A stretch of DNA of 64,000 bases from Hydractinia symbiolongicarpus (Eukaryota; Cnidaria; Hydrozoa; Anthoathecata; Hydractiniidae). Location: NCBI RefSeq assembly GCF_029227915.1, contig NC_079875.1, forward strand, positions 27,402,001-27,466,000, written 5' to 3'. The number at the start of each line of letters is the position of its first letter. Position 1 is the first letter of the stretch. Both the position numbers and the translations under genes were made by a program. Shown here piece by piece: positions 1 to 10,990 of this stretch. Below the pieces are notes generated by a model that was given only the letters and a program-made list of their open reading frames with translations, had not been told where the DNA came from and ran no database searches.

Positions 1-1360
1 TAAAGAAATAGGAAAACATTTATTACAATGGCTGGAATACTTTTTAATCAAATTTTTAAAAGGGAAGTGAAAACTCTAAACCGAAAATTGCTATTGGATG
101 CGTGCCTAATATTTATGTGGGTATAGGGACCAACAGGAATGAACGTTTATACAGCGAATTGAAAAGTCTAGGAAAAGAAATAAACTTGGAGTACAAACAG
201 CCATTTCTCTTCTTGCCATCCGTTTAGTGCTGATACAGTTGCACCTCCAATTTGGAGCATAGAAAAAGCTTTGGTATTATACTTTCAATACATCTGCTGA
301 CATGTTAATTCAATGAATGTCATTCAAAGATTGATGCTGTTGATCTTGCCTAGGAAAGCTTGCTGTTGAATAAATCAAATGGACCCAAAGATCATAATTA
401 CAAAGGATACTCAAAGTAAGTAAGCCTTATGTTACCACACAGGACACAGCCTGATTTTGTATTATCTATATATTAATACGCCTTGTGTGTGTGTGCACAC
501 AGTGATGCCACATACATTAATATAAGCACACAATATATTTTACCTTATTATCCTGTAAAACTAACTTTTTATTATTTAACATAAACTCTTGATACATTTT
601 CTCTTATTATTTTGTAAAACTCACATTCAAAAATCACTTGATAGAATTGATATTGCTTAATCCTGTTTAGGTAAAATCACGTAATGAGGAAGAACGTTAG
701 CTAGCTATTGTGAAGCATATTAATCTGGAATATCTGGATTCAGCTGCATGTATTACTGTCTTTGTATTACTGTATTTTAAAGTATGAAAATAGACCACTT
801 TTTCACGCTTTTTTAAATGCCAGGCGATTCATCAAATATGACATAATCTGGGTAAATCCTGCCATGCCATTGGTAAATAGCATCGCGCTTGCCACGATTG
901 AAAATGGTGGATGCGGTTACGTGGGACGTCAGTTATAATAAAGATCAGTATTATAAATCGATTCAATGATGAGTTAACAAAACAGCTAGCTGTAATGATA
1001 ATACTTGTCTAATGACAAACCTTAACAGTTGTGTAACGATAACCATAAATTTTAATAATTCGACTCACCATTTCTTTGGAACTATATCAATGTTCACAGG
1101 GATTTTTGACTTTTTGATATTGAGGGGCAAAAAAATTGGGTAAATGTTGGACCTATGTTGTCGCCTCGTTCATCCAATCCAATTTACACAGTTGTTTTAT
1201 TCTTTTAGGTTGTTGTTAAATTCGTCAACAAATCCGTTTCTACCGCAGCTTTGGAGGCTGATGTTATGGGGACGCAATCGGGACATGCCAACATGGTGAA
1301 GGTGATTTTCCCTATTTGATGTAAATATCTTCAACATGAGTAACAAACTTGGTTCAATAA
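1..1360. other. No gene recognised
   Basis: AT-rich sequence with no convincing coding frame on either strand. A short (tg)n run lies near 485. Nothing else here resembles the repeat families found later in the window. Confidence 0.6.
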
Positions 1361-1660
1361 TTGCAAAGTTCGCAAACCTTTCCAATAATAACATATCAGC
1401 ATTTAATAACCAACGTTTTATCTTCGAAGGAAACAACTTTCCAATGGTGTTTAGAAAATAGTGTTATAAGTGGAATACAATATTGTCCTAAATATTACAG
1501 TCTAACGAAAATATGTAAATCTAGTAAAACTTCAGATAAACACCGTTGGCGATGCAGAAAAGACCTTCATGACGTCAAAGTCTTTGAGAACGGATTCATG
1601 GTTCTCACAATCAAACTTAACAATAGACCCTTTCAGGGTTGCACAAAGGACTCTGAGTAG
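1361..1660 (+). pseudogene. Merlin/ISXO2-like transposase N-terminal relic
   Basis: The 99-residue frame contains a CP...C pair followed by SSKTSDKHRWRCRK and a His. This resembles the zinc-binding block that precedes the DDE core in IS1595/ISXO2-like transposases, the family to which animal Merlin elements belong. Only the N-terminal block is readable; the DDE core is absent or frameshifted and the frame ends at a stop after about 100 residues. No terminal inverted repeats were found. The family assignment rests on one short motif, so another zinc-binding transposase remains possible. Confidence 0.35.
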
Positions 1661-1827
1661 TCAGTGCAAACAAAAACAACAGAGCGGATAGTGATAAAAA
1701 GTTTGTGGTGGCGTTTGTTATTAATGCGAGGTTTTCCTGTGAATACAAGTTAAAAAGTTACAAATGTTAATATTTTCAAAAAAAAAAAAAGATTATTAAA
1801 AGTATATAGTAATATGAAGCAAAAGTG

Positions 1828-2830
1828 ATGGCTACGTCTGAAGATATTGAATGTTTGGAGAATTTTTTAGAGCTATCTAAAGCTGAACTTCAATTTTTCC
1901 TTTCCCAACGTGGACTACCAACATCTGGATCCCATGGAACGTTAGCTGCAAGAGTCCTAATTGCTCATGAACAGAAAGTTAAAATAAAAGCCACTGCCAA
2001 GCAGCTTGCTAGGAAGCTAATAAAGACTATAACGATCTACTTCATAAGCAAGAGCTGGAAGATCCATATACTTATGAGCAGTCCTTTTATAATGATGATG
2101 TATTCAACTTTCCGAAAGTTAATATTGGTCCGATTTTTTCGTATATTCTTCCAACCAAAGCCTTCGAAACAAAATATATCGGACATTCTAAAGTTCGAAA
2201 AGCTTACTCTTTTTGTAAATCTGGCTCGGTTGATAAAGTTTACATTGGTGACATAAGTTCGAGAAAAGTAGTTGAATGTGCTGTTACCCTATCTCAACGT
2301 AGTAACGAGAATAAACATAAACTATGGATTTTATTTGATGACAATAGTGACATTTTGTCGTCATTTTGCACATGTACAGCAGGCTATAGTAGTTGTTGCA
2401 ATCATGTTGTGGCAAGGGTTTGTCAGATCCCACATGTACTGAAAACCTGTGCTACTGGAATAGTGTTTCTAAGCAATTAAAACCAATGAAAGTATGTCAC
2501 ATGAATACTGTTGAGCACAATCAGAAAAAGTAAAGAACGATTAACTACAGTGACAAAAAGTTTTTTGACTTAAGACCTGAGACAGCGCATTGTAACTAAA
2601 AAAAGAAAAGAAAACTTCATGGAAAAAAATAGAAGGACATTACCCAATCCAATGCAGTAATTAATACTTGTTTTTTGCCGCCCATTGATATGGATGTTCC
2701 GTTTCCCCTGGATGTAATAGCACAGCAGGTCCTTTTCAGGTTGCCTGCAGCCAGTAATACTGAATTATTGGAAGAATTTAACTCATCGTTATCATTCAAC
2801 GATAGCCAGCTCAACAAAAAGGTTGTATTA
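1828..2830 (+). pseudogene. SAP + SWIM zinc-finger gene (YqaJ-type family), frameshifted
   Basis: The ATG at 1828 opens a SAP-like DNA-binding helix-extended loop-helix (FLELSKAELQFFLSQRGLP at residues 12-30). Near 2018 the frame must shift by two bases. The second frame then reads about 150 residues and ends in a SWIM zinc finger, CTCTAGYSSCCNH (CxC...CxH), near 2365-2410. A third frame from about 2415 continues with DPTCTENLCYWN, a block that follows SWIM in animal SAP/SWIM/YqaJ-nuclease proteins. Further weakly coding sequence runs to about 2830, and no YqaJ nuclease core was found. At least two frameshifts and one apparent small deletion just after the SWIM His make this a decayed copy. 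In cnidarians these genes are multi-copy and probably mobile-element associated (family knowledge). Confidence 0.7.
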
Positions 2831-3109
2831 CAGCTTTAAAATTTCACAATGTCTACCAAAAAGTGCAAAATTCTTTATAAATGAAGAGAGAAAGAAGAAA
2901 ATGTTGTGTTACCCCATTAATTTTGGGATTTGTTTAGGCCAAAGAAAGAACTAATGTTTCAGTACTCACATTGGGTAGAAATAACGAAGCTAAAGCTAGA
3001 GAGGCATTTATGAGAGCTAAATCAAATATGATAAGAATCGTGGAACAGACGATAAGAAAAATTTATACGATATATTCATTGCAACGTTACGTTCAATTCC
3101 GCAAAACAC

Positions 3110-3475
3110 TTGTTATCTAACATCCAAATGAGGGACAACGTGCTGAAAAGGTTTTCCGGCCTGGGTATTGACAGTACGCCTTATATTGATGAAATATGTG
3201 GAAAGAAAATGGGCTGGACAAAGATAAAGGGTTTGATGGATTGCTTAAACAAACAGGAATTTGACGAAACATTTAAAAAAACTATGCAGGAAATCGTCGG
3301 ATAGACGTGGAGTTTATTGAACACATGAATCGGTATAAAAAAACATAAATGGACATCTATGCTGGCATCCACTAGGACAGCGTGTGGTTTAGGTAATCAA
3401 ACAGCAGATTACACACAAAATAACATCAAATCAATTAATTCTGTGGTCAAGAGAAGCAAAGGAATTGGCAAATAA
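3110..3475 (+). pseudogene. Possible MULE-like transposase C-terminal relic
   Basis: A 64-residue frame (3110-3304) is followed, after a frame change, by CGLGNQTADYTQNNIKS and a basic stretch near 3380-3470. A 'CGLG...N..ES.N' block is typical of the region C-terminal to the DDE core in animal MULE-type transposases. The similarity is short and interrupted by stops, so the call is tentative. It may instead be the tail of the SAP/SWIM relic upstream. Confidence 0.3.
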
Positions 3476-3843
3476 CTTTAAAAGAGATCATCAAATTGAT
3501 CCAAGACGAGGTGAATAAATAAGATGAAAAGTTAAACTTGATCTCTTTAGGAAAGGTGTGTAAATTCTGTATAATTAGGTGGTTTAGAATTAAATTGAAT
3601 CGAAAAAATTAAAGCTAGGATGAAACGTAAAAATGTCATGGATGATATAGGACACAACGTTCAATTATTGTAACGTTCCTTGTCAGAACATTTAATTAAA
3701 AGGTTGTAGGACTTGGAGACGGTTTTGGTGCATAATTATATTGCGTTTTTTTATAGGTGATTGGAGGATTGTCGAAAACTAGAGAGCTATGTCAACTGCA
3801 CAGCGAATCGCAGCAGTCCACAAAATTAACAAATTAGTCATGA

Positions 3844-4098
3844 GTGATGAAACTTTCTTGGGTATTTCAACTCGTGTATTTCCATCCATTTCTATTAATT
3901 AAAAGCAGCCACTGTCACAACACCAGATCATCCACAAATAATATGTTAGTTTCTCATCGAAGTGGTGCAGCGATTTTTAATAGAACATTTTTATATTTAT
4001 CTCTAAAGCTTTGGAATAGTTTGCCAGATGATATCAGAAAATTAGATAGTCTCCTTCAATTCAAGGTTGCAGTTGGCAGGCGCCATAACTTTAAATAA
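3844..4098 (+). pseudogene. 3' end of a CR1/L2-type LINE reverse transcriptase
   Basis: The frame ends with HNTRSSTNN followed by LYLSLKLWNSLPDDIR and a short basic tail. This H.TR...W N.LP..I pattern is the usual C-terminus of CR1/L2/jockey-group LINE proteins. Only the last 85 or so residues remain, as expected of a 5'-truncated LINE insertion. It directly abuts an opposite-strand LINE. Confidence 0.75.
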
Positions 4099-4104
4099 TA
4101 ATTT

Positions 4105-5525
4105 CTATAATTTTTCTATAATTTTTCTATAATCCCAATCAAACTCAGTGTTAATTAACCTCTGATAATGATTCTTCCAAGCTACCCTTTTCTCCTCCTC
4201 TGTGCTAGCCAAAACACCCTTATCATTACGTATACACTTCTCACCTACAACATCTTGGTTAGTCTTCTTCATTTGCTTTGCTATCTTGAATACCTCATTG
4301 CGCTGATCTTCCGTTCTTAACACATCTGCAAATCTGTTTCTTTCTGCTTCTGATTTTGCCTTATACACTGCTGTACGAGCACAACGCTTAGCTTCTAAGT
4401 AAATATTTTTACCACCACCTGACTTCCACTCTTTCCGAAGTCTCCTCTTTTCCCTTACACACTGGTCAACCTCGATATTCCACCACCAGGTCTGTCTATG
4501 TCTAGCTGGTCCTTTCTTCCACCCACAGGTATCATCAGAAGCTTCTAGAAGACAATTCTTTAAAGTAGTCCAAGTACTTTCAACATTGTCACTATCGCAT
4601 TGACCATTGTGTGCTAACTGCTCAACTTTTGCACTAAATTGTCTTGCTACAATCTCTCCCTTCAGCTTCCAGACTTTTCGACGGGGCCTGTACTTTTCCT
4701 TGGCTTCTTTGACACTCTTCAAGATAATATCACAAACCAGCAACCTATGCTGGGAAACACACGCTTCCCCGATATAACTTTCACGTCCTTCACCACTTTC
4801 TTGTCTGACTTTCTAACCAGGGAGTAAACTATCTGTGTCTTACAATCACCTGACTCATATGTTATCAGCCCACTCTGTCTCTTACTGAATGATGTGTTGC
4901 AAACCACCATGTCCGTTTCCATTCCAAACTCAAGCAATCTCTCCCTTCCTTATTTCTGCTCCCGAATTCATAGCCTCCATGCACACTTCCCAACATGACC
5001 ATTAAAGTCGCCGCCCACCATGACAAGTTCAGTGTCTCCAAACTTTGATGTGACTGCTATTAACTCATCATAAAACTTATCTTTATCTTCCTCACTGATT
5101 CCACCCTGTTGAGCATAAACTGACAGAAAAGTGACAATCCTATTACCTATCAAAAACTTTATCACTATAATATGACTATTAACACGCATAACAACTATTA
5201 TACCCACTTCTCATCAACAAATATGACAACTCCTCGATATCCATCACTATTGCCAATCCAAAAAAGCTTATGAAGCACCTTTCCACCTGACTTCCTGAAC
5301 ACAACACATATCAACAGATCTACGTTCTAACATTTCAACTACTTCTCCTGCTCTACCTCTCACAGTACCAACATTCACACTTGCCATCCTCAACCTATTG
5401 TTATCTACCTTGTGATGTGATAGCTGGGTAACAGTCTGACGATGCCCATACCTGACATCTGTCCTACCGTGCGCGACACCTTCACTCCTTGAATTCCAGC
5501 CCCGTTTACGCAGTTTGTCTGATCA
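4105..5525 (-). pseudogene. RTE-like non-LTR retrotransposon: endonuclease and linker, no RT
   Basis: Read on the minus strand, the segment starts with an apurinic endonuclease domain. RLRMASVNVGTVRGR and a CVQEVRW block lie near 5390-5290, and VTFLSVYAQ..GGDFNGHVG near 5140-4985. After a stop or frame change come SKRQSGLITYESGDCKTQ (about 4890-4840) and a Trp/basic linker, HRQTWWWNIEVDQ...YLEAKRCARTAVYKAK. It ends shortly before the RT would begin (WKNHYQRLINTEFDWD). At least two frame changes are present, one near 4745. The domain order fits RTE/CFDP2-like LINEs. A 3' tail of what may be the same family lies at 46190-46340. Confidence 0.75.
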
Positions 5526-6280
5526 ACTTTTCTTACGGCTATTAATAAAGAGTTTTGGCATTGTTTTTACAGCTGCATGCCCTTCCTAGCGCCAACTGTT
5601 CACAGACCGGACCGGGTGTTTTTTTAAAGTGACACCATCACTATGTGGCATTTCATGGGACTTCCACAATCGCCCCTTTAAACTAAGGTATGGTGGAGGA
5701 CGTTCAACTCCTCTCTTGTCTCTTAAATAGACCCTTCACCTAAAAGACCCTTCACCTAAAAAAAAGCGTGGGGAAGAAATTTTAAACTTTTATTGAGAAT
5801 ATAATTTACTTTGAGATGAAAAAGTACGTCATTTATATGAGTGCTTTGAATAACAGCATATGTTATCATTCTTTTTAGAAGTTGGTGCAATTAAATAAAA
5901 GCAGAGTCTAAGATAAAACAGGTAATTGTAACAGGTAAACTTTTTTTGGTTGCAACATGGAAAAGTAATTTCAACTACTCGTTTCTTGCTTTTGTTGAAT
6001 AGTGACACATGTTAAGTGTAAGGGCACAGTGAAATAATAGAATGATGCAATATTGTTACAAAAAAACTCGAGGACAAAATGAGAGAGAAGAAAAATACAG
6101 AATAAAACCCATTCGTTTTAGGGTTAAATCATTATCACACTCTGCTCCATTGATAATACAGAACAATGAAAATTACAAAGTGCACGCACAATGATAAACT
6201 CGACCAGTTAAGTCTTAAAATTTAAATTCTAGAGATTTTGTTCCTCTAAAGAATATCCTCATATTAAGGAACACAATCTT
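5526..6280. other. LINE leader and non-coding AT-rich sequence
   Basis: Bases 5530-5700 are probably the 5' leader of the minus-strand LINE. A 16-bp unit (gacccttcacctaaaa) is tandemly duplicated near 5728-5761. The rest is AT-rich without a supported frame. Confidence 0.4.
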
Positions 6281-6282
6281 GT

Positions 6283-6545
6283 GTGACTGGGGTAATAAGT
6301 GGAGTCGTCACTTTCCAAAGAAAAGACCAGTTTTGACTGGGGTAATAAGTGGAGTCGTCACTCTCAAAAGATAGGTCCTGGTACAGTCAAACCCCCTTGC
6401 TGGCGTAATTTTTTTTTTGTTTTTCGCTTCTATTTTGACTGGGGTAATAAGTGGAGTCCTCACTCTCCAAAGACACGACTACAAAAAAAAAAATAAAAAA
6501 AAAAAAATAAATAAAAAAAAAGAATAGTCAAACCCCCTTGCTGAC
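6283..6545. repeat. Hairpin-bearing repeat cluster 1 (GACTGGGGTAATAAGTGGAG units)
   Basis: Three units share ttgactggggtaataagtgg, then agtcNtcactctccaaaga, and end in gtcaaacccccttgctgac. Within each unit GGAGT can pair with ACTCTCC to form a small hairpin. Units are separated by poly-T or poly-A runs. A second cluster of the same unit lies 40 kb away at 47160-47345. The origin is unknown. Confidence 0.75.
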
Positions 6546-6781
6546 ATAAGCCGGAAGTTGCTGACTGCAATTTACGTTTATTATGTAATATAATCAAAAT
6601 TCAAAGTTCAAAGTTAATGTCTCTGTGTCACATTTATCAAAGGTCTTGGCTATTTAGAAGTAATTTAGCACAATGATCGTCTTGGATTTACGAAAGACGA
6701 ACAACTGCAAAAGCACTTGCCAAGAGTGTTTTCATTAATTAAGTATGGTTGCAATTCTATCACACCATGCCTCATGGTTGC

Positions 6782-6850
6782 AAAGCTAGGTGTAGTGGCG
6801 TGCACCTGTAATCTGGCTACTCTGAAGCTCTGGACCTGGGTGCGAAGGGT
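6782..6850 (+). ncRNA. 7SL/SRP-RNA Alu-domain-like fragment
   Basis: The segment matches the 5' (Alu) domain of signal recognition particle RNA: GTGGCGTG, then CACCTGTAATC, then GGCTACTC in the right order and spacing. The UGUAA and GCUAC blocks are deeply conserved in SRP RNA. By eye about 30 of 50 positions agree with vertebrate 7SL. The match fades after about 6850, so this is a fragment or a retro-copy, not an intact gene. It lies about 0.9 kb upstream of an R2-clade LINE remnant in the same orientation. Confidence 0.5.
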
Positions 6851-7689
6851 AATATCTTAACTGTAACATCTTAAAGCATCCTGACTGTTGCATCCATGTG
6901 TCACAAGCGTGATAAGGGTTACAATCTATTTTCACATAGTGATAACCCGAATAACAACAGAGTCTAGGGAGGAATAGTGGTCGGGTAGTCCAACGTTAAC
7001 GCTCTCGGCAGATACGATTCAGTTCTAACTGGAAACTGACCTGGGGGGCCGCCCATGACGCCAACCGCAAATTAAGGCACCGGTGGTGCAGCCTGCTCTC
7101 TGAAACGTATGGAACGAACGGTCATAGTGACTACGGACCTGCGGGTAGTATTGGCAAAAACCATTCCGGTCCAATGATCGATGTGGATCCTGATTTCAAA
7201 GGCTGAGCCAAGCCCGGCGTAGTACCGCGCGCTTGTAATTTAGTCCGTCCTCATGGGCTTTCTGTTCACTTTGTGATAAATGAGACTAAAGTGCGGTGTG
7301 TGAAAACATTCCCACGGGGCAAAATGCTGGAGAGGTCTGCTCCAAGGGATTCACAAGTCGATCGTTGGGCTCCTGAATATATAATAAAAAAAGAATTGAA
7401 AAGGTTGAAACGAGGTTGCAAAGCTGAAATCTGTTTGAATCTCCATCTCACGGATTACGGCAAACTGCGCTGTCTGCTTCCAGGGTTTATTCTCCAAGCG
7501 CAGCCGGTAACCTCTCAAGACGGCTAAATACAGTGTACGGGACTCGCGAATGTCTATAATAGACTTGAGGCTAACTCCCTTAATGGTCAGACACAAGTTC
7601 ACTAGTTACAAAGAAACGATTAAGAAACACTGAACCAAACGGTGAAAAACTCCTGAAATGCCATTGGCAGTGACACATCGCGGCAGCGG
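6851..7689 (+). other. Probable 5' leader of the R2-clade LINE
   Basis: The sequence is less AT-rich than its surroundings (for example 7040-7260) and has no convincing frame of its own. Position and orientation suggest the 5' region of the downstream retrotransposon. Confidence 0.35.
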
Positions 7690-9195
7690 TAGCCTAAGGT
7701 GGTGTTGTCCATTGTGTAGCAATGTCGAGGAGTCAAATGGGTTATTTGTTAAGCACGTAAAATCGACAGACAGAGAGGTAAATATGCATGTAAGAATCGC
7801 CCCTATAATTCAGAGAAGTCTCGAATGGTAGGTACACACATGAGAACGTGTACAGGAATGCAGCAATTCGCCGTCCGGTGTCCTGACTGCATCTTCAGTA
7901 GCTACTCCCAACCAGGTCTACCAGGTTATCGAGCACCCATGCATCTAACTGAGTACAACGTGACGCTTCTGACTAAGACTAAAGGATTCTGATGGACTGA
8001 GCAAGAATTTCGATTCTTGTTGAGGACTGCCAAGGCATGGTCTAACGAAGTTCTCGCAGGATTTCTCCCAAACAGAACTAGTGGGGCCCTCAGAAAGGTC
8101 AGAAGCTCCAAGAGATATTTAGATCTCGTTAAGACTTGCGAGGAGGAACTGCAAGGAGAGAACCCCACTTTAGAGAATGTCCCGGAAATTCAAGAAGAGG
8201 GAAACCCAATCTGGAGCGGAGTATCTCAATTCGATTCGATGGGCGCTATCACAAGGAGGTTTCAACCCGGCTAAGAAGTCTGTCTTTGAGAGATTGGACA
8301 CAATTTCATCTTCTGAGTCAACCAACGCTGGATTATGCGTCTGGGTTGATTGGATGGGAGGAACTGTCGTCCAAAATAGATGAGTTAGCTACCATAAATA
8401 TTACTAACTCATCTTCGCGGAGGGTAGCGGCCCCCACCAATCAACAAAAGGATAGAAGTGGTTATACTGACAGACCAACTGGCCGGAGAACCGAGAACCG
8501 TAGCGCTCGGAGAAGACGGAAGTACCGACTCATTCAAAAGACTTGGAGGAAAGATACCAAGGGAACGATGAACAAAATCTGGGATGATAGGTTCGAGTAT
8601 GGAGACACTTCGCGAGCACTTTTGGAAGTAATTGACGTTGAGCGGATGTATGAGCACAGATTAGAGTATGTGTCTGAGGATACGAGACCAGCACATCGAT
8701 CAAAAGTTGTCTATGGGAAAAACTATGAGGTTATAACCTTGAAAGAGGTTAAGGACTCAGTGGGTCAGACTGATTAGTGTAATGCACCTGGACTTGATGG
8801 CTGGAAGTTAGAAACCCTAGAAACCCTAACTATGATTGGGGTTGAAACCTGGCGGTTATGTTTACCACCTGGTGGGTGGGAAGTATTCCTTCCCACTTTT
8901 AGCAATGCAGGACCACCCTCCTGAGTTAAGGAAGAGATAGAACTCAAGCCAGCAACTGGAGATTGATCACTATTGGATCCATTCTTATAAGGATATATGC
9001 AAGAATCTGGGATTTAAAGAGTAAATGTATTCATCAACAATCGCCAAAAGGGATTCGTCCCAGTCGACAGTTGTCTTCAAAACGTCAAATTGCTCCAAGA
9101 GATTATCAGGAAAAGAGGGAAAGCAAAGGAAGAGCTAAATATCGTATTCCTAGATTTGTCAAAGGCTTTCGACACAGTAGTACATGCCTCTTTTG
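7690..9195 (+). pseudogene. R2/NeSL-clade LINE, zinc-finger/Myb N-terminus to RT motif
   Basis: Several frames together read an R2-like protein. A C2H2-like finger (WCCPLCSNV...LFVKHVKS) lies near 7700-7760 and a second Cys pair (VRCPDC) near 7880. A Myb-like motif, WSNEVLAGFLPNRTSGALRK, follows near 8040-8100. A basic linker (8420-8770) precedes APGLDGW at the start of the RT after an in-frame TAG (about 8776), and RT motif FLDLSKAFDTV is near 9150-9180. The catalytic YxDD block and the endonuclease are missing. There are at least four frameshifts or stops. N-terminal zinc finger plus Myb is characteristic of the restriction-like-endonuclease (R2) clade. A C-terminal half of a similar element is at 41.1-42.6 kb. 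Confidence 0.75.
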
Positions 9196-9590
9196 AGAAA
9201 GCGCTACTCCGTTACGGGTATCATCAGATGTAATAACCGGCATTTTGGACCAAAACTGAGATTCCACCACGGTTATTCGTGTTAATTTATAATGGTTTGT
9301 GAATGATATATCCTCCGCAGGATGGGAATAAACTTTTACGGTGCCATCACATTGGGCGAGTCAAGACACAAATTTATTATTTTTCAGACTTTCCTTGGAG
9401 ACAGAACCATTTCGGTCGGTGACAGTATATCTCCACACTGGGTGAAGAAAGCTTCCTGGGTACTGTCTCAAAGGGAAGAGCACCGTGGGCACATCCATCT
9501 GTCACTTCCAGACATATATTTTTGTTGCAAAAAAGCTTTAATGCAGCCTGTTATGTTGTTTGAGATAGGGAGTGGCAGAATGGACATACT
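9196..9590. other. No gene recognised
   Basis: Decaying LINE sequence followed by unassigned sequence. The plus-strand frame at 9322-9675 largely opposes the USP exon and has no recognisable domain. Confidence 0.4.
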
Positions 9591-9595
9591 TACCT

Positions 9596-9862
9596 CCCCC
9601 TTTGTTGGTAATAAGAAAATAATTTACAAAGAGGTGGCCAAAGTGCAGGACTTACAGATAATGCTTGCAGGATAGAATTAGCATAGCATGTATTCCCTTT
9701 ATTAGTCAAGCCAGCATGAGTTGGTTTTGCTGGAGTTCTGTTGGTAGGCGGTTCTGGGTCCGGTTGTAACTGACCTTTATCCACAGTTGCCCTTTGTTTG
9801 TGCTTGATGATATTTATCAAAGGGATGTATTTAGAGAGCTTTTTGGAGTGCCAGGTTTCCAT
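9596..9862 (-). pseudogene. Ubiquitin-specific protease (USP, peptidase C19) Cys-box exon
   Basis: The minus-strand frame contains GLTNKGNTCYANSILQALS, the Cys-box of USP deubiquitinases, with the nucleophile Cys in NTCY and an Asn-Ser oxyanion context. A splice donor AG|GTAAGT follows at about 9596, and a plausible acceptor (taatag) lies about 15 bp upstream of the Met at 9862. It therefore looks like a real exon. No matching His-box exon was found downstream on the minus strand. The His-box of another USP lies at 37.6-38.3 kb on the same strand but in the wrong order for one gene. The exon abuts the dispersed repeat starting at 9947. It is probably an orphan or mobilised exon. Confidence 0.65.
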
Positions 9863-9946
9863 GTTTTCCTCAGAAGGACTATTAAGTTGAATTAAAATAA
9901 CACTTTTGCTATTTTTGGAATACAGGACAAGATCTAGTCTAAGCGA

Positions 9947-10250
9947 GAATAGGAGTAACTACATCGCAATGCAGATAAAACTAGTCTTTTAAGACGGAAA
10001 GTTTAATTAAAAAAAGGAGGTTTCTCTCCAAAGAATAAGAAGCTGCTGGAGAACTTCTGCATTCTCCCCTTTACAGGGATAATCGGAAAGTTAATGGATT
10101 TCGACTGTACTGAAACAAACACCTATGAATGTGGAAACACGAGGATTGGTGAAATTCACTCATGCTTGGGATCTGGTGCGGGCCCTTGAGTAAGCATCCC
10201 CTGCCTCCTGCAAGACACCAGCCATATTCATTGACACCGTCCGCCAAAAC
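9947..10250 (+). repeat. Dispersed repeat family R, copy 1
   Basis: The segment starting gaataggagtaactacatcg is present in reverse orientation at 52497-52748 over about 230 bp, and a short piece recurs at 11405-11447. Shared blocks include ccaaagaataagaagc, aaacacctatgaa and catgcttgggatctg. It ends shortly before the Trp/Gly-rich minus frame at 10071-10253, which is a shadow. Confidence 0.75.
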
Positions 10251-10796
10251 CAATAACTTTTGTTAAACTTTGGAAAAAGAAAAGTCGACAGCTGCAAATC
10301 GTATCGTTGTTGCTTTTACCCACTGACACAGAGCCCAGGGCTAAGAGACGTAGACTTGGAACCCAGCCCTTAGAGAGGTTGTGACAAAGAATAAAAAGCA
10401 GAAAACCTGGAAACAGAAAAGCTTTCTGACCTTAGACATGAACACTTGAGAAATCGTATCGTAATGCTTGGGCTGACCAAGAAACCGCCCCTTAGAAAGG
10501 TAGACTTGGAACCCAGCGGCGGCAACCCAGAAAACCATTACATATCGTCTCGAGCTTAAACAAGTAATTCACTACCAGGAAAAATAGGTTCACCATTTAA
10601 ATCTGAAAGAAATAACTAGTCAGTGGCAACATGCAAAAGGCTTACCGGTTTTGATTTTTTGCTAGATGACTGACTGCCTGCTTTAACATAATAACAATGA
10701 CAGTACTTTCAATAAGTTTCATTTCTTCACAATGTTGAATCCAAAGCAATTCACACACTTTATCTTTTGAAGACGATGGGTTGAATAAAACATGTG
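10251..10796. other. No gene; short internal duplication
   Basis: A block reading ggtagacttggaacccagc and its near-copy occur near 10348-10373 and 10498-10517, about 150 bp apart. No coding frame is supported. Confidence 0.4.
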
Positions 10797-10990
10797 ACTA
10801 ATAGCCTTGTGGTAGAGCGTTCGTTTCCAGTGCAGCGTTCGCTTCCAGTGCAGGAGGTTTTGGGATCAAACCCCAGCGCAGTCATGCCAGAGACTATAAA
10901 AGTGTGAATCTATCCTTTCTGCTTAGTGTTCAGCATGAGAATAGGATTGATATCTTCAGCGATTGTTGCGCTTGCACGACTTTCGTAGCT
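10797..10990 (+). repeat. tRNA-derived SINE (type 1)
   Basis: tagccttgtggtagagcg resembles a tRNA D-arm/A-box and gggatcaaacccc a T-arm/B-box, about 50 bp apart, followed by a non-tRNA body. A 19-bp stretch (gcgttcgNttccagtgcag) is duplicated inside the head, which spoils a tRNA fold, so this is a SINE head and not a functional tRNA gene. The body limit at 10990 is approximate. Confidence 0.6.

Noticed and set aside
9322-9675. Plus-strand ORF of 117 residues
   Set aside because: Its 3' part is antisense to the USP exon and its donor; no domain.
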